Source: Chryseobacterium nakagawai (GTDB lineage: Bacteria; Bacteroidota; Bacteroidia; Flavobacteriales; Weeksellaceae). Taken from it: a stretch of 64,000 bases of DNA. Position numbers and translations under genes: made by a program. The DNA lies in NCBI RefSeq assembly GCF_900637665.1, contig NZ_LR134386.1, forward strand, positions 5,448,501 through 5,512,500, written 5' to 3'. This document shows, piece after piece, positions 16,286 through 27,898 of this stretch (position 1 is its first letter; each line of letters opens with the position of its first letter). The notes under the pieces were generated by a model. It had not been told where the DNA came from. It did no database searches and saw nothing but the letters and a program-made list of their open reading frames with translations.

Positions 16286-17404
16286 TTAAACTCCACTGTA
16301 AACGGAATCCCAATCCTTCATCACCGGATCATACCCTGATCGTCTAATCATATTTTTGATCTCCTCCATACTTCTTTCATCACTGGTTTCAAACTGCTCC
16401 AATGATTCTTTATCTACAGCATATCCGCCCGGATTTGTTTTTGAACCTGCACTCATGGTGGTGGCACCCAGTGCTACAATATGATTTCTGAAAGTTTCGT
16501 TTTCTCTGGTGGAAATGGATATTTCAAGATCTTCATTCCAGATTCTGTAGGCACAGATCAGTTGTAGCAAATCCTTATCTTCCATAACAAAATTAGGTTC
16601 AATAATTCCTTCTGCCGGCCTCAATCGCGGAAATGATACTGAAAACTTACTTTTCCAGTACTGTTTCTGCAGGTAATCGATGTGAAGAGCATTAAAGAAA
16701 CTGTCTACACGCCAATCTTCCAGCCCAAGTAAAACCCCTAGCCCCATTTTATGAATTCCGGCTCGGCCAATTCTGTCGGGAGTATCTAAACGAAAATGGA
16801 AATTGGATTTTTTACCTTTCGGGTGATATTCTTTATATACCTCCTGATGGTAAGTCTCTTGGTACACCAATACGGAATGTACGCCTTCCTCATGAAGAAG
16901 TCTATATTCATTTTCCTCCAAAGGCTGTACTTCAATAGAAATATTGGAAAAATGGGGTTTCAGTAGACGAACGGCATTCTGAAAATAAGGAACACCTACT
17001 ATTTTATTGGCTTCCCCACTCACCAGAAGAACATGATTCACTCTCATCGACTTTAAAACCGAAGATTCAATCATCAGCTCTGTATTAGAAAGTGTTTTTC
17101 TCTTGAGATTGTTATCCAGACTGAATCCGCAGTACGTACAGATATTCTGACATTCGTTGCTCAGATACAACGGAGCATACAACTGAATGGTCTTCCCAAA
17201 ACGTTTCTGAGTAAGAGCTCTTGTCATAGTAGCCATAAGTTCCAACTCTTGTGAAGCTGCCGGTGAAAGCAGGTTCAGAAAGTCATCCAATGTTTTATGT
17301 CTTTTCTGGAGACTGTTTCGAACCTCGAAGATTGTTACTTTTTCAAGTCTGCCTTTTATCTCATCCCATTGGTACTCCTCGAAAACCTCCTTAAAACTAT
17401 TCAT
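16286..17404 (-). CDS. thiH: 2-iminoacetate synthase ThiH
   Basis: Radical-SAM tyrosine lyase that makes dehydroglycine for the thiazole ring (anaerobic-type route, instead of ThiO). The radical SAM cluster motif C85-x3-C89-x2-C92 is intact (ECQNICTYC), followed by GFSLDN. The SAM-binding region LLVSGEANK and the C-terminal BATS-type domain are present. At 372 aa the length is normal. It lies between thiG (11 bases upstream) and thiF in one operon, which fits the ThiG-ThiH complex. No thiO is seen in the window, so glycine-oxidase-based synthesis is not indicated here. Confidence 0.95.
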   Translation of the reverse strand: MNSFKEVFEEYQWDEIKGRLEKVTIFEVRNSLQKRHKTLDDFLNLLSPAASQELELMATMTRALTQKRFGKTIQLYAPLYLSNECQNICTYCGFSLDNNLKRKTLSNTELMIESSVLKSMRVNHVLLVSGEANKIVGVPYFQNAVRLLKPHFSNISIEVQPLEENEYRLLHEEGVHSVLVYQETYHQEVYKEYHPKGKKSNFHFRLDTPDRIGRAGIHKMGLGVLLGLEDWRVDSFFNALHIDYLQKQYWKSKFSVSFPRLRPAEGIIEPNFVMEDKDLLQLICAYRIWNEDLEISISTRENETFRNHIVALGATTMSAGSKTNPGGYAVDKESLEQFETSDERSMEEIKNMIRRSGYDPVMKDWDSVYSGV

Positions 17405-17415
17405 TATTCTGATTT

Positions 17416-18192
17416 TTATTCAAACAAAAACGAAGTTAATGGGCTTGATGCTTCAGCATGATTTGCTATTGCTCCCAATCCTGATTCAAAAGCTCTTCTT
17501 CCGGCAATCACCCCTTCTTTAAAAGCTATGGCCATGTTCACCGGATTTCTTGCCACTGCAATGGCTGTATTCACAAGAACAGCATCTGCCCCCATTTCCA
17601 TTGCTTTTGCGGCTTCCGATGGAGCGCCTATTCCCGCATCTACCACCACAGGAACCTTGCTTTGGCTGATGATAATTTCTAAAAAATCTAATGTTCTCAA
17701 TCCTTTATTCGTTCCAATAGGTGCTCCCAAAGGCATTACTACGGCTGTTCCCGCATCTTCAAGACGTTTACATAAAACAGGGTCAGCATGAATGTAAGGC
17801 ATCACCACAAAACCTAATTTTGCCAATTCTTCGGTTGCATAAAGTGTTTCAATAGGATCCGGCAATAAATATTTCGGATCCGGATGAATTTCCAGCTTTA
17901 CCCAGTTCGTTTCTAAAGCTTCTCTGGCTAATTGTGCTGCTAAAACGGCTTCTTTTGCTGTTCTGGCTCCTGAAGTATTGGGCAAAAGATGAACATTTGT
18001 GCCTTTTAATGAGCCCAGAAGCTCATCTTCTTGTGATTGGGCATCAATTCTCTTTAAAGCCATCGTAACCATATTGGATTCTGATGCCACCACAGAGGCT
18101 GCCATATCTTCAAGACTTCCGAATTTTCCTGTTCCTAAAAATAATCTCGATTCAAAAGTTCTGTCTGCTATTATTAATTTTTGATTATGCAT
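17416..18192 (-). CDS. thiG: Thiazole synthase ThiG
   Basis: Condenses 1-deoxyxylulose-5-phosphate, dehydroglycine and ThiS-thiocarboxylate sulfur into the thiazole phosphate. It is a (beta/alpha)8 barrel of 258 aa, the normal length. Conserved stretches visible are [10 protein letters not shown] near the start, [16 protein letters not shown], the phosphate-binding loop [22 protein letters not shown] split across about 185-205, and the Schiff-base Lys in WVKLEI (about 98). Its start codon lies inside the last codons of thiE (8-base overlap), indicating translational coupling. Confidence 0.96.
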   Translation of the reverse strand: MHNQKLIIADRTFESRLFLGTGKFGSLEDMAASVVASESNMVTMALKRIDAQSQEDELLGSLKGTNVHLLPNTSGARTAKEAVLAAQLAREALETNWVKLEIHPDPKYLLPDPIETLYATEELAKLGFVVMPYIHADPVLCKRLEDAGTAVVMPLGAPIGTNKGLRTLDFLEIIISQSKVPVVVDAGIGAPSEAAKAMEMGADAVLVNTAIAVARNPVNMAIAFKEGVIAGRRAFESGLGAIANHAEASSPLTSFLFE

Positions 18193-18805
18193 ATATCATT
18201 GCTTTTTTAAATTCATTAACGAGAGCCGGTTCATTCGTAATCTGACCAGAAACCGCTACTCCATAAATTCCGATCTTTTGTAATTGTTGAATGTCTTTGA
18301 GATGAACTCCTCCAATGGCAAATATCTTGGGAATCACAATCGATTTTTCACCAAGCTGGTCTATAATTTCCTGATAACCTTCAAATCCAAGAATAGGGCT
18401 GAGCTTTTCTTTTGTAGAAGTGAATCTTAATGGGCCCAAACCAATATAATCACATGATTCATTCATTCTTTGAAGGACATCTGAAATGGTATTGGCTGTT
18501 CCACCAATGATCTTATTTTCACCCAGAACTAGTCTCGCTTTCTGAATAGAACCATCATCTAACCCTAAATGAACCCCATCCGCATCTATTGTCTTCACCA
18601 GCTGTACATGATCATTGATAATGCAAATTGATTGATATTCTGAACAAAGTTGCTTTGAAGTTTCACAAAGGTCTATTAATTCATTTTCAGGTGCATTTTT
18701 CCAACGGATTTGCACCCATTTTATCCCGTTATCTAAAGCTTTACGAATATTCTGCTCCTGCTCCTGCTTTGTATATCCTTGTGATATGTATTGTAATTTT
18801 TCCAT
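18185..18805 (-). CDS. thiE: Thiamine phosphate synthase ThiE
   Basis: Joins HMP-pyrophosphate and thiazole phosphate to thiamin phosphate. About 206 aa. Motifs seen are VQIRWKN (the usual Q-R-K diphosphate site), [19 protein letters not shown] with the conserved Asp residues for magnesium, [11 protein letters not shown] and [11 protein letters not shown] at the phosphate-binding end. Start: the ATG at 18805 gives the canonical [11 protein letters not shown] longer reading back to 18874 adds 23 residues unlike the family. It precedes and overlaps thiG. This copy, not the upstream paralogue, keeps the catalytic residues. Confidence 0.92.
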   Translation of the reverse strand: MEKLQYISQGYTKQEQEQNIRKALDNGIKWVQIRWKNAPENELIDLCETSKQLCSEYQSICIINDHVQLVKTIDADGVHLGLDDGSIQKARLVLGENKIIGGTANTISDVLQRMNESCDYIGLGPLRFTSTKEKLSPILGFEGYQEIIDQLGEKSIVIPKIFAIGGVHLKDIQQLQKIGIYGVAVSGQITNEPALVNEFKKAMIYA

Positions 18806-18845
18806 ATTGACTATGAATGTCTTCCCAATAAAGAGGGATTGCTTT

Positions 18846-18970
18846 TTAAAAATTGTTCGGTATATAATTCTCATTTTTTACAGGCTGTTTCCAGAATTTC
18901 ATCTTTTGCAAACTCTCCTGCAATGGCTGAGGATAAGCCTCATACTGAAGCAGGCTTTGATAGTAGATAA

Positions 18971-18995
<25 letters not shown>
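18846..18995 (-). CDS. Possible 49-aa small protein or gene remnant between tenI-like and thiE
   Basis: A reading frame of 49 codons starts inside the 3' end of the tenI-like gene (ATG at 18995) and ends before thiE. Its sequence (for example YYQSLLQYEAYPQPLQ and MKFWKQPVKN) reads like ordinary protein rather than random A+T-rich translation, with Trp, Gln and Pro well spaced. I do not recognise it. It sits in an otherwise unexplained 165-base gap of a tightly packed operon. It could be a small coupled protein or the 3' end of a gene that has been deleted. Confidence 0.3.
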
Positions 18996-21390
<2,395 letters not shown>

Positions 21391-21597
21391 TTATCCGCCC
21401 TGAGTGGCAGTAATGATTAAAATTGAATCTTGATTGTTAAGAGGAGTCTCCGCCCAGGCTGACAGCGGAACAATACGGTTGTTGAGTGCTACGGCAATAC
21501 CCTTCTTTTTTCCAGGTAATTCCATAGCCAATAATGCTTCCAGGTTTTCAGGAAGTACATCAAATGTTTTTCGGGTGTGGTTGATTATAAGTTCCAT
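21391..21597 (-). CDS. thiS: Sulfur-carrier protein ThiS
   Basis: Ubiquitin-like sulfur carrier, 68 aa. Its C-terminal Gly-Gly (ATQGG) is adenylated by ThiF and converted to a thiocarboxylate that donates sulfur to ThiG. The conserved middle GIAVALNNRIVPLSAW matches the ThiS fold. First gene of the thi operon, starting about 70 bases after the TPP aptamer. Confidence 0.95.
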   Translation of the reverse strand: MELIINHTRKTFDVLPENLEALLAMELPGKKKGIAVALNNRIVPLSAWAETPLNNQDSILIITATQGG

Positions 21598-21666
21598 TCC
21601 TAATAATTTAAATATACTTTAGGAATGGCCATTATTGTACAATAGAATGTACAGCAAAAGTCATCT

Positions 21667-21745
21667 ACTTTTCCCTACGCTGGTATAATCCAGATCAGGT
21701 TCAAAGGGTAAAGTCTCAGTCTGTAAAAACAGACACCCCTAAAGT
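21667..21745 (-). promoter_or_regulatory. TPP riboswitch of the thiS-thiF operon
   Basis: On the minus strand: P1 arms ACTTT / AAAGT, GGGGTGT, a P3 hairpin region CTGTTTTTACAG, CTGAGA, ACCC, GAACCTGATCTGG, ATACCAGC and GTAGGGA. This is a near-consensus thi-box aptamer. It should switch off the downstream operon when TPP is abundant. No convincing terminator hairpin separates it from thiS, so control of translation is more likely. Confidence 0.96.
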
Positions 21746-21751
21746 GTGGGA

Positions 21752-21781
21752 CGAAGTTAGCTATTTTTTCAGAATGGGCAA
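21752..21781 (-). promoter_or_regulatory. Promoter of the thi operon
   Basis: On the minus strand TTG (21779-21781), 19 bases, then TAACTTCG (21752-21759) fits the Bacteroidota TTG-N19-TANNTTTG promoter with one mismatch. It places the transcription start at the 5' end of the aptamer. Confidence 0.6.
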
Positions 21782-21800
21782 AATCAAATTTTCAGGAAAC

Positions 21801-21830
21801 AAAAAATCCATCTCAACTTTGGAGATGGAT
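21801..21830 (-). terminator. Terminator of the panB operon
   Basis: On the minus strand ATCCATCTC, a 7-base loop, GAGATGGAT and TTTTTTGTTT, 26 bases beyond the lipoprotein stop codon. Confidence 0.8.
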
Positions 21831-21855
21831 CTTATTAATATTTATTCAAAATGCT

Positions 21856-22698
21856 TTAATAGAAAAGCTTTAACCTGCCATTGGTATTATATTGATTAGT
21901 CCAATTTGATTGATTCAGAAAAAATTCGGAGCTATAAGGTTGATATTCTTTTGAAATTCTTCTCTGAGGATTATTTTTTGATAATGAAAAGTAGAAATAA
22001 TCTTCAAAAATTCCCAAATTCTTAAATGGATTTTGTGCAGAATCAAAATTATCAAATGTAATTTCGTTCGTAATGTATGCATCAACATTATTATGCTTTT
22101 GAGTTTTAGTTGCCTTTTCTAAATTTCCTGAATTATTATAAATAAACTTTTCTACGTACGTCAAAATATAATCTTGTGGGTCAGTTGGATCGTATGGAAC
22201 GTTAGGATATTGAGTTAAAATCTCAATTAGCTTTCCTGAAGCGTCATAAGTATAGGTCAAATACTTATCCATATATGAATTATTAACCTCTGGAATAACT
22301 AATTTAATAACTCTACCTTGATTATCAAATTCAAACCTTCTTTCCTTCAATTGAACATTGAAACTAGGGTCAGAGCTATAGTTTTTCATAATTGCTGTAT
22401 TTCCTGTATACGTTATCATTGTATACACTGATTTTGAATAAGCATAAGAAAAACCCGTGCTTCCAGAAAGTTCCAACTTTCCTCCTACTTTTTTACTAAC
22501 TCTTCCCTGAGAATCATATTCGAAAATATAATTTTGTTCCAATTCATTAAACACAGGTGATAAAACAGGATAATTCCACGAGATTTTGCTTGTATTTTCA
22601 GTAACCGTCTGTTGTGAATTATCAATAGGCATTTCATCATTGTCTGAACAAGATGCCATAACCAGCAATGTGGCTAATAAAAGTGATTTGAATTTCAT
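21856..22698 (-). CDS. Lipoprotein with YD/RHS-like short repeats
   Basis: 280 aa with a lipoprotein signal (lipobox MASC at about residue 17). The mature part carries several F/Y-x-Y/F-D-x2-G-x-hydrophobic units: FEYDSQGRVSKKV, FEFDNQGRVIKLV, YTYDASGKLIEIL and FIYNNSGNLEKAT. This is the YD-repeat-like pattern found in many Bacteroidota surface lipoproteins. It has no recognisable enzymatic motif. Last gene of the panB operon, 14 bases after the pseudouridine synthase gene. Its function is unknown. Confidence 0.75.
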   Translation of the reverse strand: MKFKSLLLATLLVMASCSDNDEMPIDNSQQTVTENTSKISWNYPVLSPVFNELEQNYIFEYDSQGRVSKKVGGKLELSGSTGFSYAYSKSVYTMITYTGNTAIMKNYSSDPSFNVQLKERRFEFDNQGRVIKLVIPEVNNSYMDKYLTYTYDASGKLIEILTQYPNVPYDPTDPQDYILTYVEKFIYNNSGNLEKATKTQKHNNVDAYITNEITFDNFDSAQNPFKNLGIFEDYFYFSLSKNNPQRRISKEYQPYSSEFFLNQSNWTNQYNTNGRLKLFY

Positions 22699-22712
22699 GT
22701 TATAGTTTATGG

Positions 22713-23390
22713 TTATTCTTCACAAGCCCTCCAAACAGCATCATTCTGCGGAACAGGAGCTATAATTTCTATTTCTTCTTTGGTTACAGGATGAATAAAT
22801 TCCAATTTCCTTGCATGAAGATTAATTCCTCCATCCGGATTGGAACGCGGAGAACCATATTTTAAGTCTCCTTTGATTGGAATGCCTGTCTTAGATAGCT
22901 GAGCTCTTATCTGATGGTGCCTTCCCGTTTCAAGATCTATTTCAAGAAGCAGATAATTATCCAAAGTCTTTATAACATTATAGGCCAGGATAGCTTCCTT
23001 AGCTCCTTCTGTAACTTTTGGAAAAACAATCGCCTTATTATTCTTCTCATTCTTCTTTAAATAATGAACGAGTCTTTGGCTTTGTGGAATTATCTCTTTT
23101 CCCACTACGGCCCAATAAGTCTTTTTAACTTCACGATTCTTCACCATTTGAGTAAGACGGGAAAGCGCTTTTGAAGTTTTAGCATAAATGACCAAACCTG
23201 AAGTAGGGCGGTCTATACGATGAACCAAGCCGAGAAAAACATTTCCCGGCTTAGCATCTCTTATTTTTATAAAATTCTTAATAGATTCCAATAGTGATTC
23301 ATCACCAGTCTTGTCACCTTGTACAAGCTGACCAACTTTTTTGTTCACTACCAGAAGGTGGTTGTCTTCATATACAATCTGCTCCTTCAT
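22713..23390 (-). CDS. RluA-family RNA pseudouridine synthase
   Basis: Isomerises uridine to pseudouridine in rRNA or tRNA. 225 aa, catalytic domain only, with no N-terminal S4 domain. The family motif with catalytic Asp is HRIDRPTSG (near residue 57), followed by GLVIYAKTSKA. The later ETGRHHQIRAQL motif is also present. Without an S4 domain it resembles RluA/TruC-type enzymes, but the target site cannot be told from sequence. Third gene of the panB operon, 5 bases downstream of the small membrane-protein gene. Confidence 0.92.
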   Translation of the reverse strand: MKEQIVYEDNHLLVVNKKVGQLVQGDKTGDESLLESIKNFIKIRDAKPGNVFLGLVHRIDRPTSGLVIYAKTSKALSRLTQMVKNREVKKTYWAVVGKEIIPQSQRLVHYLKKNEKNNKAIVFPKVTEGAKEAILAYNVIKTLDNYLLLEIDLETGRHHQIRAQLSKTGIPIKGDLKYGSPRSNPDGGINLHARKLEFIHPVTKEEIEIIAPVPQNDAVWRACEE

Positions 23391-23395
23391 TAAAT

Positions 23396-23719
23396 CTATC
23401 TGTTACGGTTTCTATTTGACATTGAAAGAATAATCCCTGCTAAAAGGCCAATTGTTTTAAGCCCTGAAATCATTGGACTTTCAGGCAGTAAAGCTCCAAC
23501 TACACAAACTCCTGCTGCTGCATACATCGCATACATAAAGTTTTTATTGGTCAGCATTGGTGCCTGAATAAAGAAACTGGCTCCTATCAGAATATAGAAG
23601 ACTTTTCTGGACAATAAATGATTGATGTCAGGTGAAAATAAATTGAACCAGCCAATGGCTAAGCAGATCAATGCTGCAATAGATAGGATTCCCTGAATAG
23701 ATTGTTGTTGATTTTGCAT
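23396..23719 (-). CDS. Small multi-pass membrane protein, 107 aa
   Basis: I do not recognise the family by function. Three or four hydrophobic segments are visible (about residues 10-28, 40-58, 62-80 and 84-100), with a polar N-terminus and a basic RNRNR C-terminus, which favours a cytoplasmic tail. It lies 9 bases after panB and 5 bases before the pseudouridine synthase gene, in an operon with both. Confidence 0.7.
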   Translation of the reverse strand: MQNQQQSIQGILSIAALICLAIGWFNLFSPDINHLLSRKVFYILIGASFFIQAPMLTNKNFMYAMYAAAGVCVVGALLPESPMISGLKTIGLLAGIILSMSNRNRNR

Positions 23720-23728
23720 GAATTAATT

Positions 23729-24544
23729 TTAATAACTTTCGTTTTGGTTAGGGAACTCTATGCTCTTCACATCTTTTACATATTGAGACACTGCTCCAGT
23801 AATTTCTGTGTAAAGATCAAGATATCTTCTTAAAAATTTTGGACTGAACCCTTTATTCATTCCTACCATATCATGATACACTAAAACCTGACCATCACAG
23901 TCTGCTCCTGCACCAATTCCTATTGTAGGAATAGAAATACTCTCAGTAACTTTTTTAGCTAATTCTGCAGGAATTTTTTCCAATACAACAGAGAAGCATC
24001 CCAATTCTTCTAAAAGCTGTGCATCAGCAATCAGCTTTTCAGCTTCTGCCTCTTCTTTTGCTCTTACTTTATACGTTCCGAATTTATAAATAGACTGTGG
24101 AGTTAATCCTAAGTGTCCCATTACAGGAATTCCGGCATTGATTATTTTCTTAATAGATTTTGAAATCTCTTTTCCGCCTTCAATTTTCACGGCATGCGCG
24201 CCTCCTTCTTTCATCATTCTTACTGCAGACTCTAATGCTTTTTCAGGATTACTCTGATACGTTCCGAATGGTAGATCTGCTACCACCAAAGCTCTGTCGG
24301 TTCCTCTTACCACACTTTGAGCATGGTAGATCATTTGGTCTAATGTAATAGGTAGCGTAGTTTCAAAACCCGCCATTACATTCGCTGCAGAGTCTCCAAT
24401 CAAAATAGCATCTACTCCACCTGCATCTACCATCTTTGCCGTGGTAAAATCATAAGCAGTAAGCATTGTTATTTTTTCCTTGTCGAATTTCATTTTGCGC
24501 AAGGTTTCAGTCGTAACTTTTTTAATTTCAGAGTGAACAGACAT
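23729..24544 (-). CDS. panB: 3-methyl-2-oxobutanoate hydroxymethyltransferase
   Basis: First step of pantothenate synthesis: ketoisovalerate plus methylene-tetrahydrofolate gives ketopantoate. 271 aa. Motifs seen are [20 protein letters not shown] (metal-binding Asp), ADLPFGTYQ (second metal Asp), [14 protein letters not shown] and the catalytic Glu in [21 protein letters not shown] closes the barrel. It is the first gene of a four-gene minus-strand operon. No panC or panD is present in the window. Confidence 0.96.
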   Translation of the reverse strand: MSVHSEIKKVTTETLRKMKFDKEKITMLTAYDFTTAKMVDAGGVDAILIGDSAANVMAGFETTLPITLDQMIYHAQSVVRGTDRALVVADLPFGTYQSNPEKALESAVRMMKEGGAHAVKIEGGKEISKSIKKIINAGIPVMGHLGLTPQSIYKFGTYKVRAKEEAEAEKLIADAQLLEELGCFSVVLEKIPAELAKKVTESISIPTIGIGAGADCDGQVLVYHDMVGMNKGFSPKFLRRYLDLYTEITGAVSQYVKDVKSIEFPNQNESY

Positions 24545-24565
24545 AATTTATCTATTTTTTAAAAG

Positions 24566-24595
24566 TTAAAAAGTCGGCCATTCAGCCGACTTAAG
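24566..24595 (-). terminator. Terminator after the Crp/Fnr regulator gene
   Basis: On the minus strand AAGTCGGC, TGAATG, GCCGACTT followed by TTT. It separates the regulator gene from panB. Confidence 0.8.
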
Positions 24596-24607
24596 TTTTT
24601 ATGATTT

Positions 24608-25321
24608 TTATAAAACTACGTGACCGAGTTTCATGAGTTTATCGTGATTTAGAATCTTGATGTTTCGTCCGTCAACTTCTATCAGGCTATCCTGTTTGAA
24701 TTCTGAGATCAAACGGATGGCGCTTTCTGTAGCCGTACCAATAATGTTGGCAATTTCTTCTCTTGTTAATGAAATTTTGATAAATCCTTCAGGATCTACT
24801 CCTAATTTCTGTTCCAAAAGCAGCAATATTTCAGCCAGCCTTTCTCTTACCGTTTTCTGGGCAAGGAACGTAATGGTATTGGAAGATTCTCCTAATTCGT
24901 AAGAAATTTTTTGAAGCATTACGAAAGACAATTGCGGATCTACCTCTAGAAGATACATAAAGATATCTGCTGGTAAGAAAACACACTCAATGTCTGTCAT
25001 GGCTTCTGCTTTAGCTTGGAAGTTTTCCCCGCAAAGCAAAGAACGATAGCCGATAATATCCCCTTCTTTAATAAATCTTAAAATCTGATCTTTCCCAAAT
25101 GCACCTGATTTTGAAAGTTTAGCGGCCCCATTTTCAAGTACAAACACCCCTTTTGGAGTCTCTCCATCTTCAAAAATAGTATCGTGTTTCTGAAAACTCA
25201 ATCTTTTTTTACCGTTAATATATTTTTCAAAATCTGCGCTAGAAAGTCTTTCCTTAAAAGATTTATCATTAAAAACTCTGGCGAACCTCTCTTCAATGGC
25301 TATCTGTTGTTCCTGCGGCAT
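24608..25321 (-). CDS. Crp/Fnr-family transcriptional regulator
   Basis: 237 aa. The N-terminal cyclic-nucleotide-binding-like beta-roll is at about 30-140 (FEDGETPKGVFVLENGAAKL, GDIIGYRSLL). A dimer helix follows, then a C-terminal winged helix with LTREEIANIIGTATESAIR at about 183-201. It lacks the N-terminal cysteine cluster of oxygen-sensing FNR; the only cysteines are in LLCGEN and IECVF, so it is not a classical [4Fe-4S] FNR. It is divergent from the cbb3 oxidase genes, and a TGA-N6-TCA palindrome lies just before its own ATG. This suggests that it controls itself and the oxidase operon, which is an inference from context. Confidence 0.9.
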   Translation of the reverse strand: MPQEQQIAIEERFARVFNDKSFKERLSSADFEKYINGKKRLSFQKHDTIFEDGETPKGVFVLENGAAKLSKSGAFGKDQILRFIKEGDIIGYRSLLCGENFQAKAEAMTDIECVFLPADIFMYLLEVDPQLSFVMLQKISYELGESSNTITFLAQKTVRERLAEILLLLEQKLGVDPEGFIKISLTREEIANIIGTATESAIRLISEFKQDSLIEVDGRNIKILNHDKLMKLGHVVL

Positions 25322-25327
25322 TTTATA

Positions 25328-25339
25328 TGATATTTATCA
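25328..25339. promoter_or_regulatory. Putative Crp/Fnr box
   Basis: TGATATTTATCA is a perfect TGAT-N4-ATCA palindrome, the core of the FNR/CRP-type site. It lies in the divergent region, 6 bases upstream of the regulator ATG and about 70 bases before the ccoI start. Binding here could repress the regulator gene. Confidence 0.5.
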
Positions 25340-25410
25340 CAAAAATAGAACTTTTTAACTCGATAAACAAAAAAAATTGTTATAATTTTGTAGTTCAATA
25401 TTTTAGGGAG

Positions 25411-27789
25411 GTGAGCGAGAACTGTTTTCATTGTGGTCAAGGTATAGAAAAAGAGAGAATTTTGTTTGATGAAAAGACTTTCTGTTGCAATGGCTGTAAG
25501 TCTGTTTATGAAATTCTGAATATAAATAATTTAAGTAATTTCTATGAACTTAATAAAGGGGCAGGAATTCGTCCGGGTGATGAAAATTCTACCCAGTTCG
25601 ATTATTTAGATACTCCGGAAATTTTTGAAAAAGTTACCGATTTCTCTGAAGGAAACACCAGTCTTGTCACATTCAAGATTCCTGTAATTCACTGTTCCTC
25701 TTGCATCTGGTTACTGGAAAGCCTTCATACCCTGAATCCTTATATTAAATATTCTCAGGTTAACTTCACAAGAAAGACCTTACAGATCTCATTCAACCAT
25801 AACGATCTAAAATTAAGCGAACTTGCTAATTTCCTAACCAATTTAGGATATAAACCCGTTATCAGCCTTGAAACTGCTGAGAAAAATGTTGACCATCTTG
25901 ACAAATCACTTCTTATAAAGTTTGCGATTGCAGGTTTTGCTTTCGGAAACGGGATGTTTTTAGCATTCCCAGAATATGTGGGTGGGGAAGACTACTGGAT
26001 GGAACATTACAAAGGTCTTTTCAGGGTTCTGATGTTCTTATTAGCCTGCCCCGTTGTATTTTATTCCGCTTCAGATTATTACAAATCCGCTTGGTACGGA
26101 TTAAAAAATAAAATTGTCAACATTGACGTTCCTATTGTATTAGGGATATTTGTTCTTTTCGGAAGAAGTATTTACGAAGTAGCAACAGATTACGGTCCCG
26201 GATATTTTGACACCCTTTGCGGACTTCTGTTCTTTATGCTGATGGGGAAACTGTTCCAAAAAAGAACCTATAGTGCTCTTTCTTATGACAGAGATTACAA
26301 ATCATTCTACCCTATTGCTGTAACCAAGGTAGACTTTGAAGGAAAACAGGAAAACATTCTCCTTTCCGAAATAAAAGTTGGAGACAGAATATTAGTTAGA
26401 AACCAGGAAATCATCCCGGTAGACGCCATCCTTATCAACGGAGAAGGAAACATTGACAACAGTTTTATCACAGGAGAAAGTGAAAGTATCAGCAAACAAC
26501 CGGGAGACAAAATTTTTGCTGGTGGAAAACAGATAGGATCATCTCTGGAACTGGAGGTGATTAAGGATGTTGATCAGAGTTATCTTACTCAGCTCTGGAA
26601 TAAAGAGGCCTTCAAGAAACACGAAACGGGTCTTGATACTCTAACCAACAATATCAGTAAATACTTTACATTCATCATCTTAGGAATTGCTCTTATTTCT
26701 GGAATTTACTGGGCATTCATCGATTTAGAGAAAATGTTCCAGGTTGTTTCAGCAATTCTCATCATTGCTTGTCCTTGTGCGCTTGCACTATCTGCACCCT
26801 TCACTTTCGGACACATTATGAGAATTTTAGGTCGAAATAAATTTTATGTAAAAGACACACTAACGATTGAAAAAATCGCCAAATTAGATACTATTGTTTT
26901 TGATAAAACCGGAACCATCACTCACAGAAAAAGATCAAACATTAAGTTTGAAGGTTCTGAAATCAGCGAATTTGACCAACTGAATATCAAAACATTATTA
27001 AAGAACTCCAACCACCCTCTTTCTAAATCACTTTATGAATTCATTGAAGTGAATGATGATTATTTCCCCGTGGAAGACTTCCAGGAAATCTCAGGAAAAG
27101 GGTACTTGGCAAACGTAAGAGGAAATCTTTATAAAATCGGCTCTGCCCGTTATAACAATCAAGAGCCTAAAAACCTAGAAACCGCTGTTTATATCAGCAA
27201 AAATGATGAATTCCTAGGCAAGTTTATCTTTAAGAATGAATACAGACCTAAACTTAAAGATCTATTCAAGAAACTCACCCACTACAAAATATTTATTCTG
27301 AGTGGAGATAATTCCTCAGAGGAAAATCAGCTTAAAGAGCTCATTCCAAACTACAAAGGAATGGCTTTCAACCAAAGCCCGGAAGACAAACTGAACTACA
27401 TTAGAAATCTTCAGGATCAGAACATGAAAGTAGCCATGCTTGGTGATGGACTCAATGATGCAGGAGCCCTAAAGCAGAGCAATGTAGGAATTGCCATTGC
27501 TGATGACACCAACAGCTTTACCCCTTCTTCTGACGTTATCATGAATGGTGAAAAAGTAGTGACTTTAGATAACTATCTGAATGTCTGCAAAGGCTCCATC
27601 ACCATTGTGAAAATGACATTTATAATTAGTTTTCTTTACAATATCGTTGGGTTAAGTTACGCAGTTACAGGGCACATGCATCCGCTTTTCGCGGCTCTCA
27701 TCATGCCAGCAAGCTCCATCACGGTAGTTACATTTACGACAGTTTCAACATGGATACTGGGTCGCAAATACTTCAAAAAACAGGCTTAA
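25411..27789 (+). CDS. ccoI: cbb3 oxidase-associated copper P-type ATPase CcoI
   Basis: Heavy-metal P1B-type ATPase that supplies copper for cbb3 oxidase assembly. An N-terminal Cys-rich segment typical of CcoI (CFHCG, FCCNGCK) is followed by a heavy-metal-binding domain with C-x2-C (HCSSC, about 94-98). The membrane motif CPC is in IACPCALAL (about 453), the phosphorylation site is DKTGT (about 497), and GDGLNDAGAL is the hinge. GTG at 25411 is chosen because it starts right at the Cys-rich domain after a TATAATTTTG stretch. An upstream ATG at 25327 would run through the promoter and regulatory box. It heads the oxidase gene group. Confidence 0.93.
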   Translation: MSENCFHCGQGIEKERILFDEKTFCCNGCKSVYEILNINNLSNFYELNKGAGIRPGDENSTQFDYLDTPEIFEKVTDFSEGNTSLVTFKIPVIHCSSCIWLLESLHTLNPYIKYSQVNFTRKTLQISFNHNDLKLSELANFLTNLGYKPVISLETAEKNVDHLDKSLLIKFAIAGFAFGNGMFLAFPEYVGGEDYWMEHYKGLFRVLMFLLACPVVFYSASDYYKSAWYGLKNKIVNIDVPIVLGIFVLFGRSIYEVATDYGPGYFDTLCGLLFFMLMGKLFQKRTYSALSYDRDYKSFYPIAVTKVDFEGKQENILLSEIKVGDRILVRNQEIIPVDAILINGEGNIDNSFITGESESISKQPGDKIFAGGKQIGSSLELEVIKDVDQSYLTQLWNKEAFKKHETGLDTLTNNISKYFTFIILGIALISGIYWAFIDLEKMFQVVSAILIIACPCALALSAPFTFGHIMRILGRNKFYVKDTLTIEKIAKLDTIVFDKTGTITHRKRSNIKFEGSEISEFDQLNIKTLLKNSNHPLSKSLYEFIEVNDDYFPVEDFQEISGKGYLANVRGNLYKIGSARYNNQEPKNLETAVYISKNDEFLGKFIFKNEYRPKLKDLFKKLTHYKIFILSGDNSSEENQLKELIPNYKGMAFNQSPEDKLNYIRNLQDQNMKVAMLGDGLNDAGALKQSNVGIAIADDTNSFTPSSDVIMNGEKVVTLDNYLNVCKGSITIVKMTFIISFLYNIVGLSYAVTGHMHPLFAALIMPASSITVVTFTTVSTWILGRKYFKKQA

Positions 27790-27836
27790 ACCCTCTTATT
27801 TAGACTGATTTTAAATTAGCTGAAATCGGCATTTCG

Positions 27837-27848
27837 TGATGAATGTCA
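27837..27848. promoter_or_regulatory. Second putative Crp/Fnr box, upstream of ccoS-ccoNO
   Basis: TGA-TGAATG-TCA has the same TGA-N6-TCA layout as the box at 25328, with one deviation from the TGAT-N4-ATCA core. It lies 50 bases before ccoS. A TAATTTTG element (27884-27891) with TTG 16 bases upstream follows, but that promoter would leave almost no leader. Confidence 0.4.
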
Positions 27849-27898
27849 TTATTTTTCACTAAATTTGAACCCCGAAAATAGGTTAATTTTGTTGTCCA

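Noticed and set aside
25327..25410. Longer ccoI start at ATG 25327
   Set aside because: The extra 28 residues would be encoded across the Crp/Fnr box and promoter-like TATAATTTTG, and do not resemble CcoI N-termini.
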